From: Candidatus Wildermuthbacteria bacterium
GTDB lineage: Bacteria; Patescibacteriota; Minisyncoccia; Minisyncoccales; UBA10102
Assembly (NCBI GenBank): GCA_016177245.1
Contig: JACOVR010000007.1
Location: forward strand, 1 to 5,929
DNA length: 5,929 nt
Direction of reading: 5' to 3'
Shown here in pieces: positions 1 through 5,391 of the stretch; positions within the stretch are counted from its first letter, which is position 1, and each line of letters begins with the position of its first letter. The notes under the pieces are model-generated. The model worked only from the letters and a program-made list of their open reading frames with translations, was not told the origin of the DNA and did no database searches. Position numbers and translations under genes: made by a program.

Positions 1-63
1 AAAATGCCCCAGCTCATGGAGCGCAACCAGGGCAAGCAAACTGATAACGATAACAATAATCAT
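1..63 (-). CDS. rseP: Site-2 intramembrane zinc metalloprotease, M50 (RseP) family, N-terminal fragment
   Basis: Only the first 21 codons lie in the window; the gene runs off the left edge. The peptide is a hydrophobic run (MIIVIVISLLALVAL) followed at once by HELGHF. A first membrane helix that carries an HExxH zinc site near the N-terminus is the hallmark of the M50 / RseP / SpoIVFB family, which cuts membrane proteins inside the bilayer; the two His bind zinc and the Glu activates water. The ATG at 63-61 shares one base with the frr stop codon (TAATG), so translation is probably coupled to frr. In many bacteria rseP lies downstream of frr but is separated from it by uppS, cdsA and dxr; here those genes are absent between the two. 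The PDZ domain and the second motif lie outside the window, so the subfamily cannot be settled. Confidence 0.82.
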   Translation of the reverse strand, partial: MIIVIVISLLALVALHELGHF

Positions 64-614
64 TAACTCAAAATCTCTTGTTCTTTCTTTTTCATCATCC
101 CTTCGATTTTCTTTGAGCTTTCATCCACGATCTTTTGAAGTTCGTCTTTGCCTTTGAATTTATCGTCGTCTCGGAGCTGACCCCCTCTCACCGATTCCTG
201 AATTTCTTTCCATGCCTCGTCTCTCCAGCGGCGTATGATCTGGCGGGTCTGCTCTGCCTTTTCTGAAAGCAATTTCAAAAGCGTTTTGCGGTATTCTTCA
301 GTAAGCTGGGGAAGGATGATGCGAATCACGTCTTTATCCACCACGGGGTTTGCGCCCACATTGGATTTTTGAAGCGCTTTTTCCATGGGCCCCAGATATG
401 ATCTGTCCCACGGCTGGATCACAATTTGCCTGCGGTCCGGACACGAAATGGAACCGAGCTGCTTAAGGGTCATCTTCTGGTTGAACGCCTCCACGAGCAC
501 ATCCTCCACCAACGAGGGAGACGCTTGGCCAGTGCGGATTTTAAGAAGTTCTTTTTGAAAAAAATCAATCGCCCTTTGAATTTCTGGCTTGATCTTTTCG
601 GTTTCTTTGTACAT
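63..614 (-). CDS. frr: Ribosome recycling factor (RRF)
   Basis: A 183-residue protein, full length for the family (E. coli RRF has 185). With EF-G it splits the post-termination ribosome in the cytoplasm. The conserved start of the three-helix bundle is visible as KIRTGQASPSLVE at residues 25-37. The beta-sheet domain II follows at about 38-103, with PWDRS near 68-72 and the LPQLTEE motif at 101-107. The long C-terminal helix carries the Arg-rich stretch RRWRDEA at 128-134, which matches the family's RNA-contacting arginine region, and ends in a Lys/Glu-rich tail. The start ATG is 4 bases after the holB stop and has no visible Shine-Dalgarno site, so coupling to holB is likely. The stop overlaps the start of the M50 protease gene by one base. 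Unlike most bacteria, no pyrH or tsf precedes it. Confidence 0.97.
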   Translation of the reverse strand: MYKETEKIKPEIQRAIDFFQKELLKIRTGQASPSLVEDVLVEAFNQKMTLKQLGSISCPDRRQIVIQPWDRSYLGPMEKALQKSNVGANPVVDKDVIRIILPQLTEEYRKTLLKLLSEKAEQTRQIIRRWRDEAWKEIQESVRGGQLRDDDKFKGKDELQKIVDESSKKIEGMMKKKEQEILS

Positions 615-618
615 GGTT

Positions 619-1305
619 TTACACTAGCAGAAGAATGCGCTCCAACGCAAGGCGCGGACTTACGTTGGTGGTTTGAAGCAAATGCAGGGTCTCCTGGATT
701 GTTCTAAGAATTGGAGCAGAAGCAAAAAGATCTTTTCTGAAAACGCGAAGCCATTCCTCGAGAAGTTCTGCGGCATTTTGTTCAGAATCAACAACTTTTT
801 TCGCATAGGCAAAACGTTCTTGCACGCTCGCGCGTTGAACTTTTTGCAGATCAGACCGATAAGACCCATAGGTTTTATCGGTCTGATAGGTCGTATCAAA
901 CGCCCAAAACCGAATCTCCTGTGCTCTCGAAAAAATAGTTGGCAAAAGCAAAAATGGGTATTTGGTGAGCAAGAAAAAAATGGCGGAGCCCTTGGGTTCT
1001 TCAAGGAGTTTGAGCAGGGCTCCCTGCGCCTCCCAGTTCATGCGATGGGCGCTGCGGATGATCGAAACCTTAAATGGGGAAGCCCATGGCGCCAAGCTCA
1101 ACTGCGAGGAAAGCTGCCTGATCTGCGCAATCGTAATTTCGTGTTCTGAACTCACTTCGTATATATCAGAGGCGCTGCACCCTGTTTTTGAAAGAAAATC
1201 GGAAACGACTTTTTGCTTCTTTTGTTCATCGTTCCCAGAAAAAAGATACGCATGCGAAAGTTTTCCCTGCTTGAACGCCTGTTCTAAAAAAATCCCTGCG
1301 TTCAT
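619..1305 (-). CDS. holB: DNA polymerase III delta-prime subunit, short non-ATPase form
   Basis: A clamp-loader AAA+ family protein of 228 residues; typical delta-prime proteins exceed 300. The N-terminal SHAYLFSG (17-24) corresponds to the strand before the Walker A loop, but the P-loop is replaced by GNDEQKK, so GxxGxGKT is absent. At the Walker B position the sequence reads SIIRSAHRMN in place of a DEAD-type acid pair, followed by the strongly conserved ALLKLLEEP (96-104). The sensor region LPTIFSRAQ (121-129) keeps the Ser-Arg of the SRC motif, which supplies an arginine finger to a neighbouring subunit. Loss of both Walker motifs with SR retained argues for delta-prime rather than DnaX. 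Only one Cys (43) is present, so the four-Cys zinc module is missing. Residues 139-153 are an inserted repeat, and the collar domain after it is small (about 70 residues). The ATG overlaps the mreB stop as ATGA. The holB symbol is by family resemblance. Confidence 0.88.
   Translation of the reverse strand: MNAGIFLEQAFKQGKLSHAYLFSGNDEQKKQKVVSDFLSKTGCSASDIYEVSSEHEITIAQIRQLSSQLSLAPWASPFKVSIIRSAHRMNWEAQGALLKLLEEPKGSAIFFLLTKYPFLLLPTIFSRAQEIRFWAFDTTYQTDKTYGSYRSDLQKVQRASVQERFAYAKKVVDSEQNAAELLEEWLRVFRKDLFASAPILRTIQETLHLLQTTNVSPRLALERILLLV
847..891 (-). repeat. Five 9-bp in-frame repeat units with a perfect 13-bp inverted repeat, inside holB
   Basis: Read on the minus strand, this stretch is five 9-base units: ACCTATCAG, ACCGATAAA, ACCTATGGG, TCTTATCGG, TCTGATCTG. 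They encode TYQ-TDK-TYG-SYR-SDL (residues 139-153), that is five copies of a (T/S)(Y/D)x tripeptide. The same stretch holds a perfect inverted repeat: ATCAGACCGATAA at 850-862 against TTATCGGTCTGAT at 875-887. Beyond one C-A mismatch on the minus strand, three more pairs close a four-base loop (TATG), giving a strong hairpin in the holB mRNA. It sits exactly between the AAA+ core and the collar region, where an insertion would be tolerated. Confidence 0.85.
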
Positions 1306-2312
1306 TTTCGCTTAGACATGATGCTGCGCTTATACGCCTCAAGATTGTCGAGAACCGCTCCTGTGCCTCTTGCCACGCACGTTAAAGGGTCTTCAGCCAC
1401 AAAACAGGGCACGCCAATGGATTCTGAAATGAATGTATCAATGTCGCGAAGCAGCGCGCCTCCGCCAGACAAAATAATACCCTTATCCATGATATCTGCT
1501 GAAAGTTCTGGGGGCGTGTCTCTCAAAAGCAGTTTTACGACTCTCATAATTTCTTCCAACGGATCCTGGAGCGCCTGGGTAATCTCGTTTGATGAAATTT
1601 TCAAGGTCTTGGGAAGCCCGAGCACAAGATCTCTGCCTTTCACCTCAAGGATATTTTCTGTTTTCCCCGAAAGCGCCGATCCTATTTTAATCTTGATTTC
1701 TTCTGCAGTGGTTTCCCCTACCGCAAGATTATATTTCTTTTTTAAATAGTCGGAGATCGCCTCGTCTAACTTGTCGCCTGCGACGCGCAGGGAACTCGAA
1801 ACCACAATGCCCCCCAAGGAAATCACTGCCGCCTCGGTGGTGCCTCCGCCAATGTCAACAATCATGTGGCCCGAAGAAGAGTTGATGGGAATTCCTGCGC
1901 CGATTGCTGCCAAAATGGGCTCCTTTGCAATGTATGCTGCTTTGGAACCAGCTCCCATTGCCGCCTCGATGACCGCCCTTTGCTCGGTGGAGGTGACGCC
2001 CGCAGGCACTCCAATAAGCACCTCGGGTTTTAAAAACTGGAGACGGGGCAAAACCTTGCGAAGAAAATATCTGATCATTGCGAGGGTAACTCTGAAGTCG
2101 GCGATCACTCCTTCGCGCAGGGGCCGGTACACCTGAATGGTGTCGGGCGTGCGGCCGGTCATTTCTTTGGCTGCCTGGCCAACTGCCAAAATGCTGTTGT
2201 TATACAAAGAAACCGCAACCACCGAGGGTTCAGCCAACACCACCCCCTTCTTCGGGATAAACACGAGTGAATTGCACGTTCCCAGGTCGATTCCAATTTT
2301 TGTGATAAACAT
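1302..2312 (-). CDS. mreB: Rod-shape determining actin homologue MreB
   Basis: A 336-residue protein of normal MreB length. The actin-fold ATP-binding motifs are all visible: phosphate 1 as GIDLGTCNS (7-15), phosphate 2 as VDIGGGTTEAAV (152-163), and the adenosine motif as GIILSGGGALLRDID (278-292). MreB forms membrane-bound filaments that steer the elongation machinery for peptidoglycan. The N-terminus reaches the first beta strand within six residues, so the amphipathic helix seen at the start of E. coli MreB is missing; membrane contact probably relies on the hydrophobic loop near LPRLQFL (88-94), as in MreB proteins without that helix. The start ATG lies 2 bases after the murA stop, and a GAG about 8 bases upstream is the only possible ribosome site. 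The stop TGA overlaps the holB start. No mreC or mreD follows, so the other elongation genes must be elsewhere. Other family members such as Mbl cannot be excluded by sequence alone. Confidence 0.96.
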   Translation of the reverse strand: MFITKIGIDLGTCNSLVFIPKKGVVLAEPSVVAVSLYNNSILAVGQAAKEMTGRTPDTIQVYRPLREGVIADFRVTLAMIRYFLRKVLPRLQFLKPEVLIGVPAGVTSTEQRAVIEAAMGAGSKAAYIAKEPILAAIGAGIPINSSSGHMIVDIGGGTTEAAVISLGGIVVSSSLRVAGDKLDEAISDYLKKKYNLAVGETTAEEIKIKIGSALSGKTENILEVKGRDLVLGLPKTLKISSNEITQALQDPLEEIMRVVKLLLRDTPPELSADIMDKGIILSGGGALLRDIDTFISESIGVPCFVAEDPLTCVARGTGAVLDNLEAYKRSIMSKRK

Positions 2313-2314
2313 GG

Positions 2315-3574
2315 TTATACTCGCTGAATCTCTGCACCGAGCTTTTGGAGTTTTTCCTCGATCCTCTCATATCCTCTATCGATTTGGTATGCGTTGTCAA
2401 TGGAGGTTTGGCCTTGCGCAGCAAGCCCTGCAAGAATCAGGGAAGCGCCTGCCCTGATGTCCCAGCTCTCAATGCTTTTCCCCTTCAGAGAAGTTTTTCC
2501 GTACACAAATGCTCGATGAGGATCCACCACCTCAATATCTGCTCCCATTTTTCGAAGTTCCAAAAGATAGGTGAACCGGTTTTCATACAAGGGGTCGTGA
2601 ATCAAGCTTTTGCCTGCTGCCTGCGTGAGAAGAGGTACAATGATGGGCAACAAATCAGTCGGAAATCCAGGATAGGGCAACGCCTGCACCCTTGCTGGTT
2701 TGAGATCGGCAGAATATTCAACAACAATTGTCTCCGGGTCGGTTACGGTGAATTTCACCCCGATTTCACGCAGTTTATCAAAGAACAAATCAAGGTGCGT
2801 GGTGTTTGCTTTTTTAATTTCTATGGGGCCTGGCACAAGGGCGCCGGCAACCAAAAAGGTCCCTGTTTCCAGGGGATCGGCAACAATGCCATGGGCGGTG
2901 CCGCGAAGTTTTTTAACGCCGTCTATCACAATCGTATGGGTTCCAAGACCCTGTATTTTTGCCCCCATTGAAACGAGCATTTTGCCAAGATCCTGCACCT
3001 GCGCTTCTCCTGCCGCGCCCTTGAGCACGGTGCGGCCAGGCAGAAGAACCGACGCCATCAACAGCACTTCCGTGGCAGTCACGCTGAATTCTTTCAGCAC
3101 GACTTGGCGTCCCGCCATGGAAGAACCGTCGAAGAAATAAAAATCGCCTTCTTGTTCTACCTTTGCGCCAAGCGATTGCAACGCTTCAATATGGGTTGTG
3201 ATGGGACGGAGGCCGATGCGATCGCCGCCGGGATGGCTTATTTTGAATTTTTTGAATCTCGCAAGCAACGGGCCGATGAACACCACCGAAACCCTTGTTT
3301 TGCTCACGAGATCAAAATCCATTTCCGCAGGGTCAACATCTTCGCCCGCATGAACGCGCAAGGTTCGCTTGTCGAGCCATTCGATTGTTGCTCCCATGCT
3401 TTCTAAAACCTTGATCATGCCAAACACATCTTCCACCAAAGGAAGATTGTGCAAAGTAACGGGCTCTTCTGAAAGCAGGACTGCCGCAAGGCAGGCGCCT
3501 GCGGCATTTTTGTACCCTCCTATTTCAACGACTCCGTTGAGCGGCTTCCCGCCCTGAATAACAAATTTCTCCAT
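2315..3574 (-). CDS. murA: UDP-N-acetylglucosamine 1-carboxyvinyltransferase (MurA), Asp variant
   Basis: A 419-residue protein, the length of E. coli MurA. It transfers enolpyruvate from PEP to UDP-GlcNAc, the first committed step of peptidoglycan synthesis in the cytoplasm. Key residues: Lys22-Asn23 in GGYKNAAG, Arg94, Arg123, the general-base Asp307 in YPGFPTDL, and Arg400 in QIDRGYERIEEKL. The loop that normally reads PGGC reads PGGD: Asp118 stands at the position of E. coli Cys115, the residue alkylated by fosfomycin, so natural resistance is expected from known Asp-type MurA enzymes. The chosen ATG matches the E. coli start (MDKF against MEKF); a second in-frame ATG lies three codons upstream at 3583 in a 9-bp duplication. 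The frame stays open up to a GTG at 3700, which would add 42 mostly hydrophobic residues. It heads the operon with mreB, 2 bases from its stop. Confidence 0.96.
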   Translation of the reverse strand: MEKFVIQGGKPLNGVVEIGGYKNAAGACLAAVLLSEEPVTLHNLPLVEDVFGMIKVLESMGATIEWLDKRTLRVHAGEDVDPAEMDFDLVSKTRVSVVFIGPLLARFKKFKISHPGGDRIGLRPITTHIEALQSLGAKVEQEGDFYFFDGSSMAGRQVVLKEFSVTATEVLLMASVLLPGRTVLKGAAGEAQVQDLGKMLVSMGAKIQGLGTHTIVIDGVKKLRGTAHGIVADPLETGTFLVAGALVPGPIEIKKANTTHLDLFFDKLREIGVKFTVTDPETIVVEYSADLKPARVQALPYPGFPTDLLPIIVPLLTQAAGKSLIHDPLYENRFTYLLELRKMGADIEVVDPHRAFVYGKTSLKGKSIESWDIRAGASLILAGLAAQGQTSIDNAYQIDRGYERIEEKLQKLGAEIQRV

Positions 3575-3583
3575 TTTCTCCAT
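3566..3583 (-). repeat. Perfect 9-bp tandem duplication of the murA start (ATGGAGAAA twice)
   Basis: On the minus strand ATGGAGAAA occurs twice in a row, at 3583-3575 and 3574-3566, giving two in-frame ATG codons (MEKMEKF). The GGAG of the first copy lies only three bases ahead of the second ATG, too close to be a good Shine-Dalgarno site. Alignment to the family favours the second ATG, but both are usable. Confidence 0.9.
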
Positions 3584-3723
3584 GAGTTTACAATGAGTAA
3601 TCCTACCACCACCAAACCAAAAAGAAAAGACGCCGATTACAGCCCCCCACATGTACACCAAAATTACGATCGTGAAAATAGGGTACCTTGTGCCGTTCAC
3701 TGATTCTTTTTATAATGACTCTT
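3575..3723. other. Divergent intergenic control region between murA and the PEGA gene
   Basis: This is the only real gap in the window, about 150 bases between two genes that face away from each other. It holds a good promoter for the plus-strand gene (3688-3716). For murA two weak minus-strand options exist: a TATAAA at 3714-3709 that overlaps the plus-strand -10 box, and a TTGGTG...TGTAAA pair with a 17-base spacer close to the murA ATG (-10 at about 3592-3587). A G-rich run on the minus strand (complement of 3602-3618) lies just ahead of murA. Alternatively much of the gap is coding, because the murA frame is open from a GTG at 3700. I see no operator, riboswitch or terminator. Confidence 0.6.
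3688..3716 (+). promoter_or_regulatory. Sigma-70-type promoter for the PEGA gene, placed for a leaderless mRNA
   Basis: A perfect -10 hexamer TATAAT at 3711-3716 stands 17 bases downstream of TTGTGC (3688-3693), which keeps the TTG of the -35 consensus. Transcription would normally begin about seven bases after the -10 box, near 3723, and the ATG of the gene is at 3724. No Shine-Dalgarno sequence fits between them. The start codon would therefore be at or next to the 5' end of the message. The -35 match is modest, so the -10 element carries most of the support. Confidence 0.65.
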
Positions 3724-4620
3724 ATGACGAAACGGCAGAGGGGGGTGCTTTTCACTACCCTGACCATACTCTTTCTCTTGCTCGCCCCCACCATTATTCT
3801 CTACTCTCAAGGATACCGGTTTGACTGGGAAACAAAAAAACTTTTTCAAACCGGCGGCCTCTACATCAAGGCAACCCCCTCAAGGGCTGATATTTCTGTA
3901 GATGGAATCCTCACGGGGAAAACAGATGCGTTGTTCGGCTCTGCGCTTTTGGGAGATCTGCTGCCAAAAACGTATCGCATCCGAATTGAAAAAGAAGGGT
4001 ACACGTCCTGGGAAAAAACGCTTGAAATCAAAGAAACGCTTGTGACAGAAGCAGAACATATTATCTTGTTCCCGCGACGCACCGGATTCTCTCCGGTTGC
4101 AACAAACATATCTGACGCGTGGCTTGCGCCAGATGAACATTCTCTGCTTCTCTGGAAGAACAACTCGGCCGTGTTCTTCGATCCCGAAACAAAGGAAGAA
4201 TTTTTGCTCTGCAAAGAACCTGTCTGCGCATCTCAAGGCCTCTTGCCCCCCGCGCCTTCCCAATCTCTTGAACTGGAGCAGGTATTTGAGGGCGCAGCGA
4301 ATTTCGCTTTGAGCCCTGACGGCGCTACCCTTGCCTTCTCAAAAACAAATCAGCTCTGGGTATACAGAGTAGATGAAGAGAGAGAATCCTTGCTTCTTCA
4401 TGCGCAAAGCACTGTGCGAAACATCCAGTGGCTTACGAATTATTACCTTGTGTGGAACACGGAAAAAGAAATTGTTGCAACCGAAATTGACACCCGCGAC
4501 CATGCCAACAGCGCGCTCTTGGCTACATTTGAAAACCCAGAATTTCTCTGGCATTCCCAAACCAAAACACTCTCCGTGTTGAGCAAGAATACATTCTACC
4601 TCTCAGAGAAATTTTTTTAG
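3724..4620 (+). CDS. Membrane-anchored PEGA-domain protein with beta-propeller-like repeats
   Basis: A 298-residue protein of unknown function. A basic start (MTKRQR) and a hydrophobic segment at about 8-28 form an uncleaved signal anchor, so the rest should lie outside the membrane. Residues 45-115 fit a PEGA domain: GGLYIKATPSRADISVDG, then a TYRIRIEKEGY stretch and WEKTLEIKE, the usual surface beta-sandwich pattern. After it come about four short beta-rich repeats that look like propeller blades: AWLAPDEHSLLLW (132-144), FALSPDGATLAFS (194-206), IQWLTNYYLVWN (234-245) and EFLWHSQTKTLSVLS (273-287); four blades would be an incomplete ring. Cys163 and Cys168 could form a disulfide. ATG 3724 is chosen for its position after the TATAAT box; ATG 3715 overlaps that box and TTG 3688 lies in the -35. 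The gene runs against both flanking operons. A wall or envelope role is only suggested by the neighbouring murA and mreB. Confidence 0.82.
   Translation: MTKRQRGVLFTTLTILFLLLAPTIILYSQGYRFDWETKKLFQTGGLYIKATPSRADISVDGILTGKTDALFGSALLGDLLPKTYRIRIEKEGYTSWEKTLEIKETLVTEAEHIILFPRRTGFSPVATNISDAWLAPDEHSLLLWKNNSAVFFDPETKEEFLLCKEPVCASQGLLPPAPSQSLELEQVFEGAANFALSPDGATLAFSKTNQLWVYRVDEERESLLLHAQSTVRNIQWLTNYYLVWNTEKEIVATEIDTRDHANSALLATFENPEFLWHSQTKTLSVLSKNTFYLSEKFF
4617..4620. other. Overlapping stop codons of convergent genes (TTAG)
   Basis: The four bases TTAG contain TAG of the plus-strand PEGA gene (4618-4620) and, on the other strand, TAA of rpsI (4619-4617). No intergenic space remains for a terminator. 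The run of seven T at 4613-4618 is not preceded by a stable stem on either strand; the nearby TCTCAGAGA cannot form a stem with a workable loop. Confidence 0.95.
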
Positions 4621-5018
4621 CGTTTCCTCCATTGAACGGCGCGGCGGGCGCGGCGCAAGCCAAACTTTTTGCGCTCTCTCATGCGAGGGTCGCGCTTTAA
4701 GTATCCTAATCGTTTGAGGGTTGCTCTCAATTCTGGATTCCAAAGTAAAAGAGCTCTCGAAACCCCAAGGCGTATCGCTTCTGCCTGCGCGCTCAAGCCG
4801 CCCCCAGACACTTTCGCAGAAACGCCAAACGAGGTATCAGAAACAGCATTCAGAAATGGTTCCCGGGATACCCGCTGATGTTCTGCGACAGAGAAGTATG
4901 TCTCCAGGGGTTTGCTATTCACGAGGAAACCCGACTCCTTTGGGGTAATCCTGACTTGGGCCACCGCGGTTTTCCGCCTGCCTGTTGCTTGAAAATATTT
5001 GCTTTGTGTTTTTGTCAT
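4617..5018 (-). CDS. rpsI: 30S ribosomal protein S9 (uS9)
   Basis: A 133-residue protein, close to the E. coli S9 length of 130. Conserved parts are YFQATGRRKTAVAQV (8-22), the central SGGGLSAQAEAIRLGVSRAL (71-90), and the basic tail with RDPRMRERKKFGLRRARR, ending in RKR. That C-terminal Arg reaches the P-site tRNA anticodon stem loop in known ribosomes. ATG 5018 is chosen: it gives the family's usual N-terminus and sits 4 bases after the rplM stop, with a weak GAG about ten bases upstream. An upstream TTG at 5033 would overlap rplM and add only five residues. It is the last gene of its operon in this window, and its TAA overlaps the TAG of the facing PEGA gene. rplM-rpsI is a near-universal bacterial pair. 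Confidence 0.97.
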   Translation of the reverse strand: MTKTQSKYFQATGRRKTAVAQVRITPKESGFLVNSKPLETYFSVAEHQRVSREPFLNAVSDTSFGVSAKVSGGGLSAQAEAIRLGVSRALLLWNPELRATLKRLGYLKRDPRMRERKKFGLRRARRAVQWRKR

Positions 5019-5022
5019 GGCA

Positions 5023-5391
5023 TTATTTCTCAAACTGCAAGCGTTTCATTTGACGGTCGCGCAGCCGATTGGGGGGCAACATTCCGCGCACGGCTTTGCG
5101 CAAAATTTCCTCGGGAGCTTTTGCAAGGAGTTCCTTTGCGGTTTGTTCTCTGAAACCGCCAGGGTACCTTGAATGTCTGCGGTATTTCTTTTGCTGCAAT
5201 TTTTTGCCGGTAAGCTTGATTTGATCTGCGTGTTCCACTTTCACGAAATCTCCCGCATCAACATGGGGCAAGAACTCTTGGTTGCGCTTGCCTCGAAGCA
5301 GGACAGCGATCTCAACCGCAACCCTTCCCAGGGATTTGCCCGCGACATCAATGGTGTGGGTTTCTCGTTTTCTATCTCTGAAGGGATTCAT
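5023..5391 (-). CDS. rplM: 50S ribosomal protein L13 (uL13)
   Basis: A 122-residue protein that binds 23S rRNA early in large-subunit assembly. Recognisable blocks are THTIDVAGKSLGRVAVEIA (11-29), LLRGKRNQEFLPHVDAGDFV (31-50), and the L13 signature region AVRGMLPPNRLRDRQMKRL (100-118). Compared with E. coli L13 (142 residues), the N-terminus is a few residues shorter and the last 20 or so residues after the signature helix are absent; many bacterial L13 proteins show some C-terminal variation. The ATG overlaps the rplQ stop as ATGA (5391-5388), and no Shine-Dalgarno site is visible, so reinitiation after rplQ is the likely way it is translated. rpsI follows 4 bases later. Confidence 0.97.
   Translation of the reverse strand: MNPFRDRKRETHTIDVAGKSLGRVAVEIAVLLRGKRNQEFLPHVDAGDFVKVEHADQIKLTGKKLQQKKYRRHSRYPGGFREQTAKELLAKAPEEILRKAVRGMLPPNRLRDRQMKRLQFEK

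Noticed and set aside
673..1315. Plus-strand frames opposite holB, one with an IRPIRPIGFIGLIG run
   Set aside because: The run is the reverse reading of the 9-bp repeat at 847-891. The holB frame carries the conserved LLEEP and SR motifs, so it is the coding one.
1318..2457. Three long plus-strand open frames opposite mreB (starting near 1318, 1771 and 2137)
   Set aside because: They lie antisense to a well conserved mreB with all ATP motifs, have Ser/Pro/Thr-rich sequence typical of mirror frames, and resemble no family.
2345..3406. Plus-strand open frames opposite murA
   Set aside because: Antisense to an intact murA with all catalytic residues placed correctly; no recognisable domain and no ribosome site.
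3663..3676. ACGATCGT palindrome in the intergenic region as an operator
   Set aside because: Eight bases is short, it does not extend, and no second copy is present.
4630..4665. GC-rich stretch after the PEGA gene as a terminator
   Set aside because: The repeats encode the Arg/Ala-rich S9 tail; the possible stem is irregular and the T run that follows is separated from it.
5019..5033. TTG start at 5033 for rpsI
   Set aside because: It would overlap rplM and add five residues without family support; ATG 5018 is closer to the usual S9 start.
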